Source: LSUCC0057 sp042091915
GTDB lineage: Bacteria > Pseudomonadota > Gammaproteobacteria > Pseudomonadales > Porticoccaceae
Direction: 5' to 3'
Assembly (NCBI GenBank): GCA_042091915.1
Contig: JBELGO010000001.1
Span: 39,912 to 103,911 of the forward strand
Length of the DNA stretch: 64,000 nucleotides
How positions within the stretch are numbered: the stretch's first letter is position 1; the number at the start of each line of letters is the position of its first letter. The notes beneath the pieces are model-generated. The model had not been told where the DNA came from. It worked only from the letters and a program-made list of their open reading frames with translations, and did no database searches. The position numbers and the translations under genes were made by a program. Positions 52,302 to 60,927 of this stretch are shown here, piece by piece.

Positions 52302-53257
52302 ATTTTTATCGCGGCAAAGATTTTTTTGCGCAGTGTGTCCCTCTCATTAACCAGTTGATGCCCCGCACCGTCTATCAGAGTAATTGATGCAGCGCTGAAA
52401 TGGCTTCGAAAGTGCACCAGATTGCTGCGCCAAGCGACCGTATTGTCGCGGTCACCCTGAATAATATTGACTGGGTGATCACAGTGGTGATGCTGAAAAA
52501 CTCCTATCCAATTTGCCATCGCTCTCAGCCATTGCAGCGGTATTACACGCGTCTGCAGCGGGTCTGCAGAGGATAAAAAGCGGTTGAACTGAGTGTCGCT
52601 GCTGTTGGGTTTAAATTTTCTGGGGATACTCTTTAGCCATGGCGACAGCCAGCGCAGTAGGTGGCGATTAAAGCGCCAGCCAGCAGGTTCAAACAGCGGT
52701 GCAAAGAGGTTGACTGCCAGCCACGGTGATGGAGTCGCTGTGTTTTCCACTAAATGCTGTAACAGAATAGCGCCTCCGGTGCTTTGTCCAAAAGCGATAA
52801 GTGGTAAAGAGGGCCAACTCTTTTGAAGCTCAAGAACGGCTCTGAGCGCCAGCTGGTAGTGGTTGAAATCGGCTATCGATGCGCGTTCGCCACTGCTCAG
52901 GCCGTGCCCTGGCAGATCAAAACAGAGTACTTCACAATTGCGCGCCAACAGCTCGCGAATGAGATGGCCGTAAAGTCCAGTGTGATCCATATAGCCATGT
53001 ACTACGATCGCTCGATAGTGGGGGCGCAACGGCTGCCAGCGGTACCATCCGAGGTTTGCTGTGGCCGCAGTTCGCAGGCTGCCACTGCTAAAAAGTAGAT
53101 TAGGGGCGGGCTGTGGCAGAGAGAAGTACTGGAGGTGAGCAGCCAGATCGGGATGCAGCTGATCGCTTTGCTCAGCCAATTCTATACTGTGCCACGCGTC
53201 ACTTTGCAGTCGTTGTGCAGCGGCAGTGTAGCGCGTTTTAGTGGGCGCGCCGCTCAT
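52298..53257 (-). CDS. alpha/beta hydrolase, monoacylglycerol-lipase-like
   Basis: The 319-residue protein has a serine-hydrolase triad: the nucleophile elbow AFGQSTGGAILL, an aspartate in QGDRDNTVAW and a histidine in DGAGHQLVNE. The oxyanion loop is VVHGYMDHTGLYGHLIREL and the ridge is CFDLPGHGLSSGERASI, as in bacterial monoacylglycerol lipases and lysophospholipases. No signal peptide is evident, so it is probably cytoplasmic. The substrate cannot be read from sequence. The exbD terminator lies just upstream of its start. Confidence 0.88.
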   Translation of the reverse strand: MSGAPTKTRYTAAAQRLQSDAWHSIELAEQSDQLHPDLAAHLQYFSLPQPAPNLLFSSGSLRTAATANLGWYRWQPLRPHYRAIVVHGYMDHTGLYGHLIRELLARNCEVLCFDLPGHGLSSGERASIADFNHYQLALRAVLELQKSWPSLPLIAFGQSTGGAILLQHLVENTATPSPWLAVNLFAPLFEPAGWRFNRHLLRWLSPWLKSIPRKFKPNSSDTQFNRFLSSADPLQTRVIPLQWLRAMANWIGVFQHHHCDHPVNIIQGDRDNTVAWRSNLVHFRSHFSAASITLIDGAGHQLVNERDTLRKKIFAAIKI

Positions 53258-53271
53258 CTGGAACCGCCAAC

Positions 53272-53303
53272 AAAAAAGCCCTGTAGCAAACTACAGGGCT
53301 TTT
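53272..53303 (-). terminator. rho-independent terminator of exbD
   Basis: A perfect 12-base inverted repeat (AAAGCCCTGTAG, loop CAAA, CTACAGGGCTTT) is followed on the minus strand by a T-run at 53272-53277. It ends the exbD transcript before the hydrolase gene. Confidence 0.88.
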
Positions 53304-53321
53304 GCGTACAACAGAGCAAGA

Positions 53322-53741
53322 TTACTTCTCGTTGTCGGTAGCCAGGGATACATCGTAAACACCGGCTTCGCGAGCTTGGTCGGCAATCAGCACGTAGAGC
53401 TCAGTTTTAGACTTGGGATGAGCGTCGATAATCACTTTGGCCTCAGGATTTTCAGCGCTCATGCGTTCGACGTTAGCGCGTACAGCCCGGATATCAATAC
53501 GACGGCCATCGAGTAGAAGCTCGTTGCTCTCGGAGATGCGGAAAACGATATTGCGCTTGGTGGGATCATCGGGCGGTGGCGGTTGGTCGGTGGTCGGCGG
53601 ACGATTGACGTCGAGTCCAGACTCGTTGACAAACGATGCTGTAACGATAAAAAAGATCAGCATGATGAAGACAACATCGAGCATCGGCGTCAAGTCGATT
53701 TCCGATTCTTCTTCGCTGTTGCGACGTTTTCCTAAAGCCAT
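53322..53741 (-). CDS. exbD: ExbD/TolR family biopolymer transport protein, stand-alone
   Basis: ExbD-family proteins form the proton-driven motor with ExbB that energises TonB-dependent outer-membrane transport. The 139-residue protein has a short cytoplasmic N-terminus and one membrane helix, EIDLTPMLDVVFIMLIFFIV, whose aspartate in PMLDV is the essential proton-binding residue. A periplasmic domain follows (RIDIRAVRANVERMSAENPE). A proline-rich linker (PPTTDQPPPPDDP) precedes that domain. Its exbB and tonB partners are not in the window, and it has its own terminator. Confidence 0.92.
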   Translation of the reverse strand: MALGKRRNSEEESEIDLTPMLDVVFIMLIFFIVTASFVNESGLDVNRPPTTDQPPPPDDPTKRNIVFRISESNELLLDGRRIDIRAVRANVERMSAENPEAKVIIDAHPKSKTELYVLIADQAREAGVYDVSLATDNEK

Positions 53742-53890
53742 AGGTGTATTACCTTTACTCTTTTACAATGTAACCACGAGGCGTGGCATTCTACGGGGTC
53801 ATCGACCTTTTGCCAATGGTGGTCTGAATAGATTAAGTATGCCAGAAAATAGCCCTAACGCTAATAGTGATTTGTTAAAGAGCCTGATTT

Positions 53891-54697
53891 ATGCCCGAAT
53901 TGCCTGAAGTAGAGACCACGCGTCGCGGTATTGCGCCGCATATAGTGGGCAGTGCAGTCACCGAGTTGTCTGTTCACAACGGTTCACTGCGCTGGCCGGT
54001 GCCAGCTGATCTGTCGGAAAAGGTGGTCGGTCAACCGCTGTTGGCGATCGAGCGGCGGGCAAAATACTTGCTGTTTAATTTTTCCACTGGCAGTGCGCTG
54101 CTACATTTGGGTATGAGCGGCAGTTTGCGTCTCGCCGAGCCAGAGACTCCACGCCGGTTGCACGACCATATAGAGTGGCAATTTGCCAATGGTGCGCGGT
54201 TGCGCTACCACGACCCGCGCCGGTTTGGTTGTTGCCTGTGGAGTGCAGGGACGCATCCGCAGTTGGCGGCATTGGGTCCTGAGCCGTTGGGCTCGGAGTT
54301 TACGGCTGCGCGGCTCTGGCAGCGCTCTCGCGGCCGCAAAGTGGCGGTAAAACCTTTCATTATGGACAATGCAACGGTGGTCGGCGTCGGCAACATCTAT
54401 GCCACTGAGGCGCTTTTTAATGCCGGGATCCGCCCGGACAGGGCGGCTGGCAGCATTAGCCGCAAGCGCTACCAGCGCTTGGCAGAGGAGATAGTTAAAG
54501 TCTTATCTGCCGCCATTGAACAAGGCGGCACAACGTTGCGCGACTTTGTCAACGGCAACGGCGAGCCGGGCTACTTCGCACAACAATTATCGGCTTACGG
54601 GCGCGCCGGAGAGCCTTGTTTGCGCTGCGCAGGCAAGCTGCGCGAACAGCGATTGGGCCAACGCAGCTCGGTGTTTTGCCCGCGCTGTCAGCGCTAG
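53891..54697 (+). CDS. mutM: formamidopyrimidine-DNA glycosylase
   Basis: MutM excises 8-oxoguanine and formamidopyrimidines. The 268-residue protein begins MPELPEVETTRRGIAPHI, where Pro2 is the nucleophile after Met removal and Glu3 assists. It has the helix-two-turn-helix DNA-binding region near NATVVGVGNIYATEALFNAG and the C-terminal zinc finger CLRCAGKLREQRLGQ...CPRC. Length matches E. coli MutM (269). It is convergent with coaD, four bases away. Confidence 0.97.
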   Translation: MPELPEVETTRRGIAPHIVGSAVTELSVHNGSLRWPVPADLSEKVVGQPLLAIERRAKYLLFNFSTGSALLHLGMSGSLRLAEPETPRRLHDHIEWQFANGARLRYHDPRRFGCCLWSAGTHPQLAALGPEPLGSEFTAARLWQRSRGRKVAVKPFIMDNATVVGVGNIYATEALFNAGIRPDRAAGSISRKRYQRLAEEIVKVLSAAIEQGGTTLRDFVNGNGEPGYFAQQLSAYGRAGEPCLRCAGKLREQRLGQRSSVFCPRCQR

Positions 54698-54701
54698 AAG
54701 A

Positions 54702-55181
54702 TTAAGATTTGAAGCTGTTTGCCAGGGCTTGCGCCACTGGTGCCGGGACGAACTTGTTGACCTCGCCACCGAGTGAAGAGATTTCTCGCACCAGCGAGGA
54801 GGAGATGTAGGAGAGATGCTCTGCCGGGGTAAGGAAGATACTCTCAATGTTGGGTGACAGCGCACGGTTCATATTGGCCAACTGAAATTCGTACTCGAAG
54901 TCAGACACCGCGCGAAGGCCGCGCATAACCGCACAAGCACCACAATCGTTGACGAAGTTAACCAACAAATAGTCAAAGCCGCGCACCTCGACGTTGTCGA
55001 TATGCCCGAGCACTTGTTCGGCCAGCGCGATTCGCTTCTCAATAGCGAACAGTGGTTTCTTCTTTTCACTGGTGGCGATAGCGACGATCACTTTGTCAAA
55101 CAGTTTGGCAGCGCGCTGCACTAGGTCGATATGTCCGTTGGTAATCGGGTCGAATGTGCCGGGGTAGACAATGGTGCGCAT
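54702..55181 (-). CDS. coaD: phosphopantetheine adenylyltransferase
   Basis: CoaD makes dephospho-CoA from 4'-phosphopantetheine and ATP. I chose the ATG at 55181, giving MRTIVYPGTFDPITNGHIDL and 159 residues, exactly the E. coli length; an upstream ATG would add three residues. The nucleotidyltransferase motifs are GTFDPITNGH and the C-terminal YISSSLVREISSLGG. It follows rsmD on the minus strand, a common pairing. Confidence 0.97.
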   Translation of the reverse strand: MRTIVYPGTFDPITNGHIDLVQRAAKLFDKVIVAIATSEKKKPLFAIEKRIALAEQVLGHIDNVEVRGFDYLLVNFVNDCGACAVMRGLRAVSDFEYEFQLANMNRALSPNIESIFLTPAEHLSYISSSLVREISSLGGEVNKFVPAPVAQALANSFKS

Positions 55182-55241
55182 AGTCAGCAATGCTCCTGTT
55201 TGGTCGGGTAGCCCAGTGCCACCAAGTGATGGCGGCGCATA

Positions 55242-55811
55242 CTACGCAATACTGGGGTTGGCGGCAAGACGGCGGTAAAGTCGATAATTCACCGCGCCGC
55301 TGCTGCGTTGTCGGTAGAGTTGCCAAGTAACTGGCGCAGTAAAAGCCTGATCTGCGCCCAGTTCACAGTAAATCCAACACTCATTGTCCAGTATAGCGCT
55401 CGCCTCCAATTGCGCTGTGATTTCGCTCAACAGCGCTTGCGCAAAAGGCGGGTCCAAAAACACACAGCGATAGAGTTGCCGATCACTCTGCTGCGCCGCG
55501 CGACTTAAAAAAAGCTCTGCGCGGGTAGCATGTACCTCGGCGGTGGCTTCAAGTCGCTCGACATTGAGGCGCAGCTGAGCAGCTGCCTGCGGCTCCAGTT
55601 CAACAAAATCACAGTGGCTGGCACCGCGCGATAGCGCTTCAAAACCGAGCGCACCTGAGCCGGCAAAGAGGTCGAGGCAGTGGCTATTGGCCACCTCACC
55701 GGTCAACCAGTTGAACAGGGTTTCTCTGATGCGATCGCCACTCGGGCGCAGACCGGGTGCGGTTACTACAGGGAGTTTGCGGCCGCGCCAACGACCCCCT
55801 ATCAGGCGCAC
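55242..55811 (-). CDS. rsmD: 16S rRNA (guanine-966 N2)-methyltransferase RsmD
   Basis: RsmD methylates G966 of 16S rRNA. The 189-residue protein begins MRLIGGRWRGRKLPVVTAPG and has the motifs RPSGDRIRETLFNWL, DLFAGSGALGFEALSRGA (SAM loop) and the catalytic FLDPPF in place of NPPY. It is divergent from ftsY across a 216-base gap, as in many gammaproteobacteria. Confidence 0.96.
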   Translation of the reverse strand: MRLIGGRWRGRKLPVVTAPGLRPSGDRIRETLFNWLTGEVANSHCLDLFAGSGALGFEALSRGASHCDFVELEPQAAAQLRLNVERLEATAEVHATRAELFLSRAAQQSDRQLYRCVFLDPPFAQALLSEITAQLEASAILDNECWIYCELGADQAFTAPVTWQLYRQRSSGAVNYRLYRRLAANPSIA

Positions 55812-55929
55812 CGTGGCAGCATTGTTATCGCCAGCACGACTGCGGGCGGAGCGGGCTGGACGACGGATAGTGCACTCCCTGCTGTGAGTAAATTAATGGT
55901 GCTGGGTGAGGCAAAACCTCCCAGCAAAG

Positions 55930-55948
55930 AGTGTTAGAATACAACACT
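55930..55948. promoter_or_regulatory. inverted repeat in the rsmD-ftsY gap, possible operator
   Basis: AGTGTT, seven bases, AACACT forms a 6-base dyad that overlaps a TAGAAT -10-like element (55935-55940) facing ftsY. A good -35 is not visible. I recognise no known regulator for this dyad; it is a weak candidate only. Confidence 0.3.
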
Positions 55949-56027
55949 TTGCGGGTTCGCGGCCAAGCCGAAGGCTTGTTCGGGCGCGGATCAGTTTCAT
56001 CAATAAACGATTTTCAGCTGACTATAT

Positions 56028-57044
56028 ATGAGTGAACAGAAAGCGGCAAAAAGAACCCTAATGGATCGCTTGCGCGGCAGGCAGCCTGAGCGCGACGAGA
56101 GCCCCGCTGCGCCGCCCAAAAAACTGGTCGAGCGGTTGCGCGCTGCCCTGGGGCGGACCGGCAGCGGGCTCAGCTCGCTCTTTTTGGGTAAGCGCGAACT
56201 CAATGATGAACTTTTTGAAGAGCTCGAGACACACTTGTTGATGGCGGATGTCGGCATTGAGGTGACCAGTGAGCTTTTAGAGACATTGACTGGGCGTGTG
56301 GCGCGCAGCGAGCTAAAAGACAGCGATCAAGTTCAGCGAGCATTGATGCAACTTATGGTCGAGCGGTTAAAGCCGGTGGAGCTGCCTTTTGAGACGGCTG
56401 CCAAGCCCTGTGTGATGTTGGTGGTGGGTGTTAACGGGGTAGGCAAAACCACCACAATAGGCAAACTAGCCCACCGCTTTCAGGCTCAGGGCAGCCATGT
56501 CATGTTGGCTGCGGGAGATACCTTTCGCGCAGCAGCGGTGGAGCAGTTACAGAGTTGGGGAGAGCGCAACGACGTGGCGGTGATTGCGCAGCACACCGGT
56601 GCCGACAGCGCCTCGGTCGTCTTTGATGCGGTGCAGGCGGCGCGCTCACGTGAAGTTGATGTGCTTATAGCCGACACGGCTGGACGCCTGCACAACAAGG
56701 GCCACTTGATGGAGGAGCTGGCCAAGGTTAAGCGGGTACTGGGCAAGCTCGATGCCGATGCGCCACATGAGGTGTTGCTAGTGCTCGATGCTGGAACAGG
56801 ACAGAATGCGCTGGCCCAGATGCGGGAATTTCACAAGGCAGCTGGAGTCACAGGTATCGCCTTAACTAAACTCGATGGTACGGCTAAGGGCGGAGTAATT
56901 CTGCCTTTGGCCGCACAATTCGGTGTGCCGGTGCGCTATATAGGAGTCGGTGAGGCGGTGGAAGATCTTCAACCCTTTGACGCCGAAGAGTTTGTCGCAG
57001 CACTCTGGGGGGTAGCGCCAGAGACCCTCAGCGCAAGCGATTAA
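56028..57044 (+). CDS. ftsY: signal recognition particle receptor FtsY
   Basis: FtsY docks ribosome-SRP complexes at the membrane. The 338-residue protein has a short charged N-terminus (about 40 residues) in place of the long acidic A domain of E. coli FtsY (497 residues), then the N and G domains. The GTPase motifs are GVNGVGKTTTIGKLAHRF, the insertion-box AAGDTFRAAAVEQLQ, IADTAGR and TKLDGTAKGGVILPL. It is followed directly by ftsE. Confidence 0.97.
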   Translation: MSEQKAAKRTLMDRLRGRQPERDESPAAPPKKLVERLRAALGRTGSGLSSLFLGKRELNDELFEELETHLLMADVGIEVTSELLETLTGRVARSELKDSDQVQRALMQLMVERLKPVELPFETAAKPCVMLVVGVNGVGKTTTIGKLAHRFQAQGSHVMLAAGDTFRAAAVEQLQSWGERNDVAVIAQHTGADSASVVFDAVQAARSREVDVLIADTAGRLHNKGHLMEELAKVKRVLGKLDADAPHEVLLVLDAGTGQNALAQMREFHKAAGVTGIALTKLDGTAKGGVILPLAAQFGVPVRYIGVGEAVEDLQPFDAEEFVAALWGVAPETLSASD

Positions 57045-57054
57045 AGTGAGTAAG

Positions 57055-57723
57055 ATGATTCGATTTGACGGGGTCAGCAAGCGTTATAGCGGCGGTAGCG
57101 AAGCGCTTAAAAACGTCAGCTTTGAGCTAGCGGCCGGCGAGATGGCTTTTTTGACCGGCCACTCCGGCGCAGGCAAGAGTACTCTGTTGAAGTTATTGAT
57201 GGTAATGGAGCGTCCCTCTCACGGCACCATACTGGTCAATGGACACAATATTGGACGGTTGCCACACAGCCAGATACCTTATTATCGGCGCCAACTCGGT
57301 GCCGTCTTTCAAGATCATCGGCTGCTTACCGATCGCTCAGTTTTTGACAATATTGCCCTGCCGCTGCAGGTTTGCGGGCTTCCCGGTAGTGCTATTGCGC
57401 AGCGCGTGCGCGCAGCCTTAACGGCAGTCGGTCTGGCTGGGCTGGAAAGCAAACGACCGTTGGCCCTCTCCGGTGGTGAGCAGCAGCGGGTAGGTATTGC
57501 ACGCGCGATTGTTCACAAACCGCGCATTGTTGTCGCCGATGAGCCCACGGGCAATTTAGACCCCGAACTCTCGGCTGAAATTATGGCGCTATTTGCCCGC
57601 TTCCAGCAGGCGGGTGTTGCCGTGCTAGTCGCCACTCACGATGTTGAGCTTATCTGTCAAAACCCCTGCCGAGTACTCCACCTCGATCACGGCGCCATGG
57701 TTCAGCAGGCCGCTCATGAGTAA
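57055..57723 (+). CDS. ftsE: cell-division ATP-binding protein FtsE
   Basis: FtsE powers FtsX, which activates peptidoglycan hydrolases at the septum. I prefer the ATG at 57055 (MIRFDGVSKRYSGG, 222 residues) over a GTG nine bases earlier. The ABC motifs are Walker A GHSGAGKSTLL, signature LSGGEQQRVGIARAIV and Walker B IVVADEPTGNLDPE. The TAA stop lies within the ftsX start region (ATGAGTAA), so the pair is coupled. Confidence 0.96.
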   Translation: MIRFDGVSKRYSGGSEALKNVSFELAAGEMAFLTGHSGAGKSTLLKLLMVMERPSHGTILVNGHNIGRLPHSQIPYYRRQLGAVFQDHRLLTDRSVFDNIALPLQVCGLPGSAIAQRVRAALTAVGLAGLESKRPLALSGGEQQRVGIARAIVHKPRIVVADEPTGNLDPELSAEIMALFARFQQAGVAVLVATHDVELICQNPCRVLHLDHGAMVQQAAHE

Positions 57724-58696
57724 AAGACAGACCAGCAAACGCCAAACAAGCAACCCGCTGCGCAGCTATTTAAGCCACCACTGGGTGACTCTCGGGCAGA
57801 GCCTCAAACGTTTGGGGTCGGATCGGTTGCAGACGGCATTGACCAGCACGGTGGTGGCTATTGCCATTGCACTGCCGGCAGCCCTCTACTTGAGTGTCGA
57901 AAATGTCGCTCGCTTGGTGCCATCTGCAGAGCAGCCCGCGCGGGTCTCTATCTACGCGCAAACCGGTGTTGATGAACAAGCGCTGGCGGTTTTGCGCAGC
58001 CAATTGGAGAAGCGCGCCGAACTGGTCGATCTCAGCTTTACGTCGTCGGCGCAGGCTCTGCAAGCGATGGCGCAATCCAGTAGTTTTTCCGGAGCTTTGG
58101 GAAGTCTGCCCGACAATCCGCTGCCGGCACTCTTTGAGATGAGTATTAATCTTGATCAGCTGGCACTGCAAATTGAGGGAGAAGATAGCGCCGAGCGACT
58201 CAAGCAGCTGCGCAGCCAATTGGCGGCACTGCCCAATGTCGCCGAGGTCGATCTAGACGTGCTCTGGTTGCAGCGCCTGCACGCAATTCTACAGTTGGCC
58301 AGAGAGCTTCTCGGCGCAGCTGCGGTGGTATTACTGCTCGGTGTGGTGGTCGTGATTGGCAACTCAGTCAAGATGGCAATCGACCATCGCCGCGAAGAAA
58401 TTGTGGTGATCAAATGGGTGGGCGGCACCGATAGCTACGTGCGCCGCCCATTTCTCTATATTGGCGCCCTTTACGGTCTGCTCGGTGCACTGTTAGCCTT
58501 GGTCGGTCTTTATATTACTACCGCAGTCATCAACGTCACTGCGAGTGACTTAGCCGCGCTCTATCAGAGCCAATTTACTCTGCGCGGTCCGACGCTAATT
58601 GAAGCGATAGTGCTGCTGGTGTGCAGTGCTCTAGTCGGTGCCAGCGCCGCAGCCATTGCCGTCACGGGGCAGTTGCGAGAGATTGCGCCGGAGTAG
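57716..58696 (+). CDS. ftsX: cell-division protein FtsX
   Basis: FtsX is the membrane partner of FtsE. The 326-residue protein starts at MSKRQTSKRQTSNPLRSYL; the longer upstream frame lies inside ftsE. It has four membrane segments: about 45-65, then a periplasmic domain of about 145 residues, then near VVLLLGVVVVIGNSV, YGLLGALLALVGLYI and AIVLLVCSALVGASAAA. The duplicated SKRQT tract at its N-terminus is a small tandem repeat. Confidence 0.94.
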   Translation: MSKRQTSKRQTSNPLRSYLSHHWVTLGQSLKRLGSDRLQTALTSTVVAIAIALPAALYLSVENVARLVPSAEQPARVSIYAQTGVDEQALAVLRSQLEKRAELVDLSFTSSAQALQAMAQSSSFSGALGSLPDNPLPALFEMSINLDQLALQIEGEDSAERLKQLRSQLAALPNVAEVDLDVLWLQRLHAILQLARELLGAAAVVLLLGVVVVIGNSVKMAIDHRREEIVVIKWVGGTDSYVRRPFLYIGALYGLLGALLALVGLYITTAVINVTASDLAALYQSQFTLRGPTLIEAIVLLVCSALVGASAAAIAVTGQLREIAPE

Positions 58697-58717
58697 TTAT
58701 AGGGTCTTTTTGCATGC

Positions 58718-58744
58718 CTTGAAAATTCCTTAAAAGCACCAATA
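58718..58744 (+). promoter_or_regulatory. possible heat-shock (sigma32-like) promoter upstream of rpoH
   Basis: CTTGAAA at 58718-58724 matches the sigma32 -35 consensus exactly. A 12-base spacer then leads to CACCAATA (58737-58744), only a partial match to CCCCATnT. If used, rpoH would respond to its own product; the -10 match is weak. Confidence 0.3.
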
Positions 58745-58873
58745 AACAAGTAGTTGCAGGGAACTTTTCGACGCTGGAAAAGGACTAATAGATAAGCTAG
58801 ACTATTTAGTAGTCAAGTGATGGCCCGCCACAGGCAATGGGCTGAACAGAAACTATCAATGAGAGAGAAAGCC

Positions 58874-59728
58874 ATGAATCAATCGCTTCAAACTATGGAG
58901 TGGATGACCCCAGGCAGCAACTTGAATGCTTATATTCAGGGGGCAGCCGGGATTCCCGTGCTATCCGCTGAAGAAGAGAAAAACCTCGCAGAAGAGCTTT
59001 TTTACAACGATGACCTCGACGCTGCGCGCCGTCTGGTCCTATCGCACCTGCGTTTTGTTGTCCATATCGCCCGCTCCTATAACGGTTACGGCTTGCCGCT
59101 CGGCGATCTGATCCAAGAGGGCAACGTGGGCCTGATGAAAGCGGTGCGCCGCTTCAATCCAGAAAAAGGCGTGCGCCTGGTCTCCTTTGCGGTCCACTGG
59201 ATCAAAGCCGAGATGCACGAATTTATCCTCCGCAACTGGCGCATTGTCAAAGTGGCGACGACCAAGGCACAGCGAAAATTGTTCTTTAATTTGCGCGGCG
59301 CTAAAAAAGAGCTGGAGTGGCTCTCTGCCGACGAGGCGCAAGCGGTAGCAGCCGACTTGGGTGTTGAAGTGAAAGATGTCATGGAGATGGAAAAACGTCT
59401 CTACTCGCGCGATGCCACCTTTGATGCGCCCAGCGACGACGATGACGAAACTGCCTTCTACGCGCCGGCCAATTATCTTGAAGATCACAGTGGCGACCCG
59501 GCCTTGCTGGTGGAGGCTGACAACTTCGAGCAAGACAGCAACAGTCGTCTGCACACTGCACTGGCGTCTCTCGATGAACGCAGCAGTGATATTATTCAGC
59601 GCCGTTGGCTCAACGATCAAAAAGCGACATTGCACGAGTTGGCGGCTGAGTACTCGGTCTCCGCTGAGCGAATTCGCCAGCTTGAACAGAATGCGATGAA
59701 AAAAGTGCGCTCTCTGCTCGAGGGCTAG
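58874..59728 (+). CDS. rpoH: RNA polymerase heat-shock sigma factor sigma32
   Basis: RpoH directs transcription of chaperone and protease genes. The likely start is MNQSLQTMEWMTPGSNLNAY (284 residues, as in E. coli), behind GAGAGA; upstream ATGs at 58859 and 58817 are possible. Region 2 contains DLIQEGNVGLMKAVRRFNPE and RLVSFAVHWIKAEMHEF. The RpoH box QRKLFFNLR and the region 4 helix-turn-helix ELAAEYSVSAERIRQLEQN are present. It follows ftsYEX, the conserved gammaproteobacterial order. Confidence 0.97.
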   Translation: MNQSLQTMEWMTPGSNLNAYIQGAAGIPVLSAEEEKNLAEELFYNDDLDAARRLVLSHLRFVVHIARSYNGYGLPLGDLIQEGNVGLMKAVRRFNPEKGVRLVSFAVHWIKAEMHEFILRNWRIVKVATTKAQRKLFFNLRGAKKELEWLSADEAQAVAADLGVEVKDVMEMEKRLYSRDATFDAPSDDDDETAFYAPANYLEDHSGDPALLVEADNFEQDSNSRLHTALASLDERSSDIIQRRWLNDQKATLHELAAEYSVSAERIRQLEQNAMKKVRSLLEG

Positions 59729-59746
59729 CACTGCGTCGACTCCACT

Positions 59747-59772
59747 AAAAAGGCCGCCTTTGGCGGTCTTTT
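59747..59772 (+). terminator. rho-independent terminator after rpoH
   Basis: AAAAAGGCCGCC, loop TTT, GGCGGTCTTTTTT forms a stable stem with a T-tail directly after the rpoH stop. It also shows that the following DUF423 gene must start after this hairpin. Confidence 0.88.
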
Positions 59773-59801
59773 TTATTGCACTATTAACGCAGGTAAAATT
59801 A

Positions 59802-60170
59802 ATGTCACCCCGCTTTTTACTGTTTGTCACCGCCGTGTTTGGTCTGTTGGGTGTAATGCTGGGGGCTTTTGCCGCACATGGTTTGTCAGCCCACGTGAGT
59901 GCTCTGCGCTTGAGCCAGTGGCAAACCGGGGTCAATTACCAATTTATTCACACTCTGGGCTTGGGCCTGCTCTGGGCGGGACCGTTGACAGGCCGTTTGC
60001 GTTCAATCGCGGCAAGTTGTTTTATTTTAGGTACGCTACTCTTTAGTGGCTCGCTGTATCTTTTAGTCCTACTCGATCTACCCCAGTTAGGCATGGTGAC
60101 TCCGTTGGGGGGTGTAGCCTATATCAGTGGTTGGTTAACCCTAATCTATGCCGCCATTGGCGATCACTGA
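59802..60170 (+). CDS. DUF423 family inner-membrane protein
   Basis: The 122-residue protein has four membrane helices and the family opening VTAVFGLLGVMLGAFAAHGL, followed by WQTGVNYQFIHTLGLGLLWA and a C-terminal TPLGGVAYISGW. E. coli YgdD belongs to this family; the function is unknown. I chose the ATG at 59802 because the longer open frame begins inside the rpoH terminator. It precedes trmB by 14 bases. Confidence 0.9.
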   Translation: MSPRFLLFVTAVFGLLGVMLGAFAAHGLSAHVSALRLSQWQTGVNYQFIHTLGLGLLWAGPLTGRLRSIAASCFILGTLLFSGSLYLLVLLDLPQLGMVTPLGGVAYISGWLTLIYAAIGDH

Positions 60171-60184
60171 ACAGAGCAATAATT

Positions 60185-60913
60185 ATGTCAGAAACCACTC
60201 AACCCCCTGAATTAAAGCCAGAATTTAGAGACAAGAGCATTCGATCGTTTGTCGTCCGCGGCGGCCGTTTGACGGAGGGACAGCGGCGAGCTTTTGAGCT
60301 GGCTTGGCCACAATACGGTCTTAAATTGGCCGATGGGCCGATCGATTTAGCGGAGAGTTTTGGCGCTCTCAAGCCGTTGGTGGTCGAGGTCGGTTTTGGT
60401 ATGGGCGACTCACTGCTGGAGATGGCGGCAGCGGCTCCCGAGCAGAGCTTTATCGGTATAGAGGTGCACCCTCCCGGAGTCGGTCGCTTGATTAATGAAG
60501 CGCACCAACTGAGCTTAAACAATTTAAAAGTGTATATGGCGGATGCAAACGACGTACTGGCAGAGTGCCTGCCAGATGAGTCGATAGACCGTTTTCAGCT
60601 CTATTTCCCCGATCCCTGGCACAAGAAAAAGCACAATAAACGCCGCATAGTACAGCCGGAGTTTTTGCGTTTGATTTCGGCCAAGTTAAAAACTGGAGGC
60701 ATCTTGCATATGGCGACCGATTGGCAGCCTTATGCAGAGCAGATGCTAGAATTGTTAGAGCAGTTCGAGGGGTTGGAAAACACTTCCACAGCAGGCAATG
60801 GCGCACAGAGCGGTTACTGTCCGCGCCCTGAATTCCGGCCGGAGACCAAGTTTGAACGCCGCGGTGAGCGGTTGGGACACGGCGTATGGGATCTTCTATT
60901 TATTAAACAGTAA
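60185..60913 (+). CDS. trmB: tRNA (guanine-46 N7)-methyltransferase TrmB
   Basis: TrmB methylates G46 in the tRNA variable loop. I chose the ATG at 60185 (MSETTQPPELKPEFRDKSIR, 242 residues, near E. coli's 239); the longer frame overlaps the preceding gene. It has the SAM motif VEVGFGMGDSLLEMA and the catalytic block LYFPDPWHKKKHNKRRIVQP. The C-terminal part contains TKFERRGERLGHGVWDLLF. Confidence 0.96.
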   Translation: MSETTQPPELKPEFRDKSIRSFVVRGGRLTEGQRRAFELAWPQYGLKLADGPIDLAESFGALKPLVVEVGFGMGDSLLEMAAAAPEQSFIGIEVHPPGVGRLINEAHQLSLNNLKVYMADANDVLAECLPDESIDRFQLYFPDPWHKKKHNKRRIVQPEFLRLISAKLKTGGILHMATDWQPYAEQMLELLEQFEGLENTSTAGNGAQSGYCPRPEFRPETKFERRGERLGHGVWDLLFIKQ

Positions 60914-60927
60914 GTGAGGAGAGTGGC

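Noticed and set aside
56643..56660. CTCACGTGAAG in ftsY resembling a parS core
   Set aside because: Only the central bases match; the outer arms TGTT and AACA are absent.
59039..59935. 298-codon minus-strand frame opposite rpoH
   Set aside because: Antisense to conserved sigma-factor regions and runs across the terminator; no support as a gene.
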